DNA of 64,000 nucleotides from NCBI RefSeq assembly GCF_003589595.1, contig NW_020653200.1, positions 5,480,122-5,544,121 on the forward strand, given 5' to 3'. Positions 63,401 to 64,000 of this stretch are shown here, piece after piece (the first letter of the stretch is position 1; the number at the start of each line of letters is the position of its first letter). The DNA comes from Hyposmocoma kahamanoa. Taxonomy: Eukaryota; Arthropoda; Insecta; Lepidoptera; Cosmopterigidae. Both the position numbers and the translations under genes were made by a program. Under the pieces are notes generated by a model. It was not told the DNA's origin, ran no database searches, and was given only the letters and a program-made list of their open reading frames with translations.

Positions 63401-64000
63401 TCAAACGGTAGTCTCGTTGCGGCGCAGCGGCTGCATCTCGCGTTGCAGGTCGTTGTAGTACTCGTGATCAGACATGGACTCCTCTTCGACTGACCGCTGT
63501 GGCAGGAACTTACTAGTGCCTGGCCTCGGTGTCGACTCACTGCCGCTGCCTTCACTAACGCATAGCGATTCTAACGGCATTGGCTCCGTAGGGATCCCAA
63601 GTGTTTGCGCTGGTACGTTCTCGTCAGACATTAGATACTCTGGATTGTCCACACATCGCTTAGGCCCGACGAAGCCATCATAAGGTAGCTGCACGTCTTT
63701 CGCTTCCTGATTTTCACCTCCTTCTCCTATTAAATCCATGTACGCAGAAGTGTTCTGACTATGCTGCGGCGACGGCATCAAGTAATCGTCCTCGTCTAGA
63801 GGCAAATTTAATTTCAGGTTACCGACTTGAGCTTCCTTAACTTTTGACATACTGTCAAAATTAGGTTCCAAAGGACCTTCTGGACGAAGTTTCATAGGGT
63901 CTACACAGTACCTCGAACTTGATGTATCGGATGCACTGACACCGTTGTTATAATAGTGCCTTAATTCTGTGCCATCTGGATTCATCTGATGATTGTACCT
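63401..64000 (-). CDS. Egfr: Epidermal growth factor receptor, C-terminal tail exon (partial)
   Basis: Open from the right edge (reading RYNHQMNPDGTELRHYYNN) to TGA at 63401-63403, 199 codons. There is no kinase core; this is the cytoplasmic tail that docks SH2/PTB adaptors once phosphorylated. Tyrosine motifs: LRHYYNN, DEDDYLMPSP, NTSAYMDLIGE, VDNPEYLMSDE (an NPxY PTB site) and SDHEYYNDLQ. The end QREMQPLRRNETTV matches the C-terminus of insect EGFRs. The rest of the gene lies to the right. Transcription runs leftward, towards wurst. The exon's 5' boundary is not visible. Confidence 0.95.
   Translation of the reverse strand, partial: RYNHQMNPDGTELRHYYNNGVSASDTSSSRYCVDPMKLRPEGPLEPNFDSMSKVKEAQVGNLKLNLPLDEDDYLMPSPQHSQNTSAYMDLIGEGGENQEAKDVQLPYDGFVGPKRCVDNPEYLMSDENVPAQTLGIPTEPMPLESLCVSEGSGSESTPRPGTSKFLPQRSVEEESMSDHEYYNDLQREMQPLRRNETTV

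Overview
The window is AT-rich animal nuclear DNA with spliced genes, long introns and many transposable elements. The proteins are closest in memory to insect ones. The repeat style (LINE tails of TTTGAC units, tRNA-headed SINEs ending in ATT units, many short inverted-repeat elements) suggests a moth or butterfly. That placement is an inference; no search was run.

Three conserved genes frame the window. (1) 5284-33420, minus strand: the first 17 coding exons (about 838 codons) of sunday driver (syd), the JIP3/JIP4-type JNK-interacting scaffold and motor adaptor. Its last exons lie beyond the left edge. (2) 36217-40500, plus strand: a complete six-exon gene for wurst/DNAJC22, a multi-pass membrane J-protein of 371 residues. 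(3) 63401-64000, minus strand: the last coding exon of the EGF receptor (Egfr) with its tyrosine-rich tail. syd and wurst are divergently arranged and 2.8 kb apart; wurst and Egfr converge across about 23 kb of repeat-filled DNA.

Two smaller loci lie on the opposite strand inside syd intron 4 (22343-28608): a two-exon THAP zinc-finger region (23153-23694) and a single-exon Ly6/uPAR three-finger protein gene (27303-27731).

Mobile DNA: a decayed DIRS-type tyrosine-recombinase retroelement at the left edge (1 to about 4040); a LINE RT fragment (4062-5246); a Tc1-like DD34E transposon with 126-bp inverted repeats and one stop codon (16885-18526); a nearly full-length but broken LINE (56230-59219) with several 3'-end relatives; two tRNA-derived SINE families; a degenerate satellite-like tandem array in syd intron 13 (9240-10310); fold-back elements and strong hairpins.

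The most interesting signal is a family of non-coding elements with ends CATTGACYTAC...GTARGTCAATG. Five copies are flanked by perfect 8-bp target duplications (5815-6731, 34098-35311, 43578-43805, 47579-47869, 49439-51592). A sixth site, 60802-60821, keeps only 20 bp of terminal sequence between a perfect 8-bp duplication and looks like an excision scar. An 8-bp duplication, CA-starting ends and a scar of terminal-repeat sequence fit a P-element-like (or hAT-like) mechanism. The THAP locus in the same window is notable because P transposases begin with a THAP domain, but no physical link is shown. One of these elements sits inside an older element flanked by TTAA, and itself contains a SINE, giving a readable three-layer insertion history.
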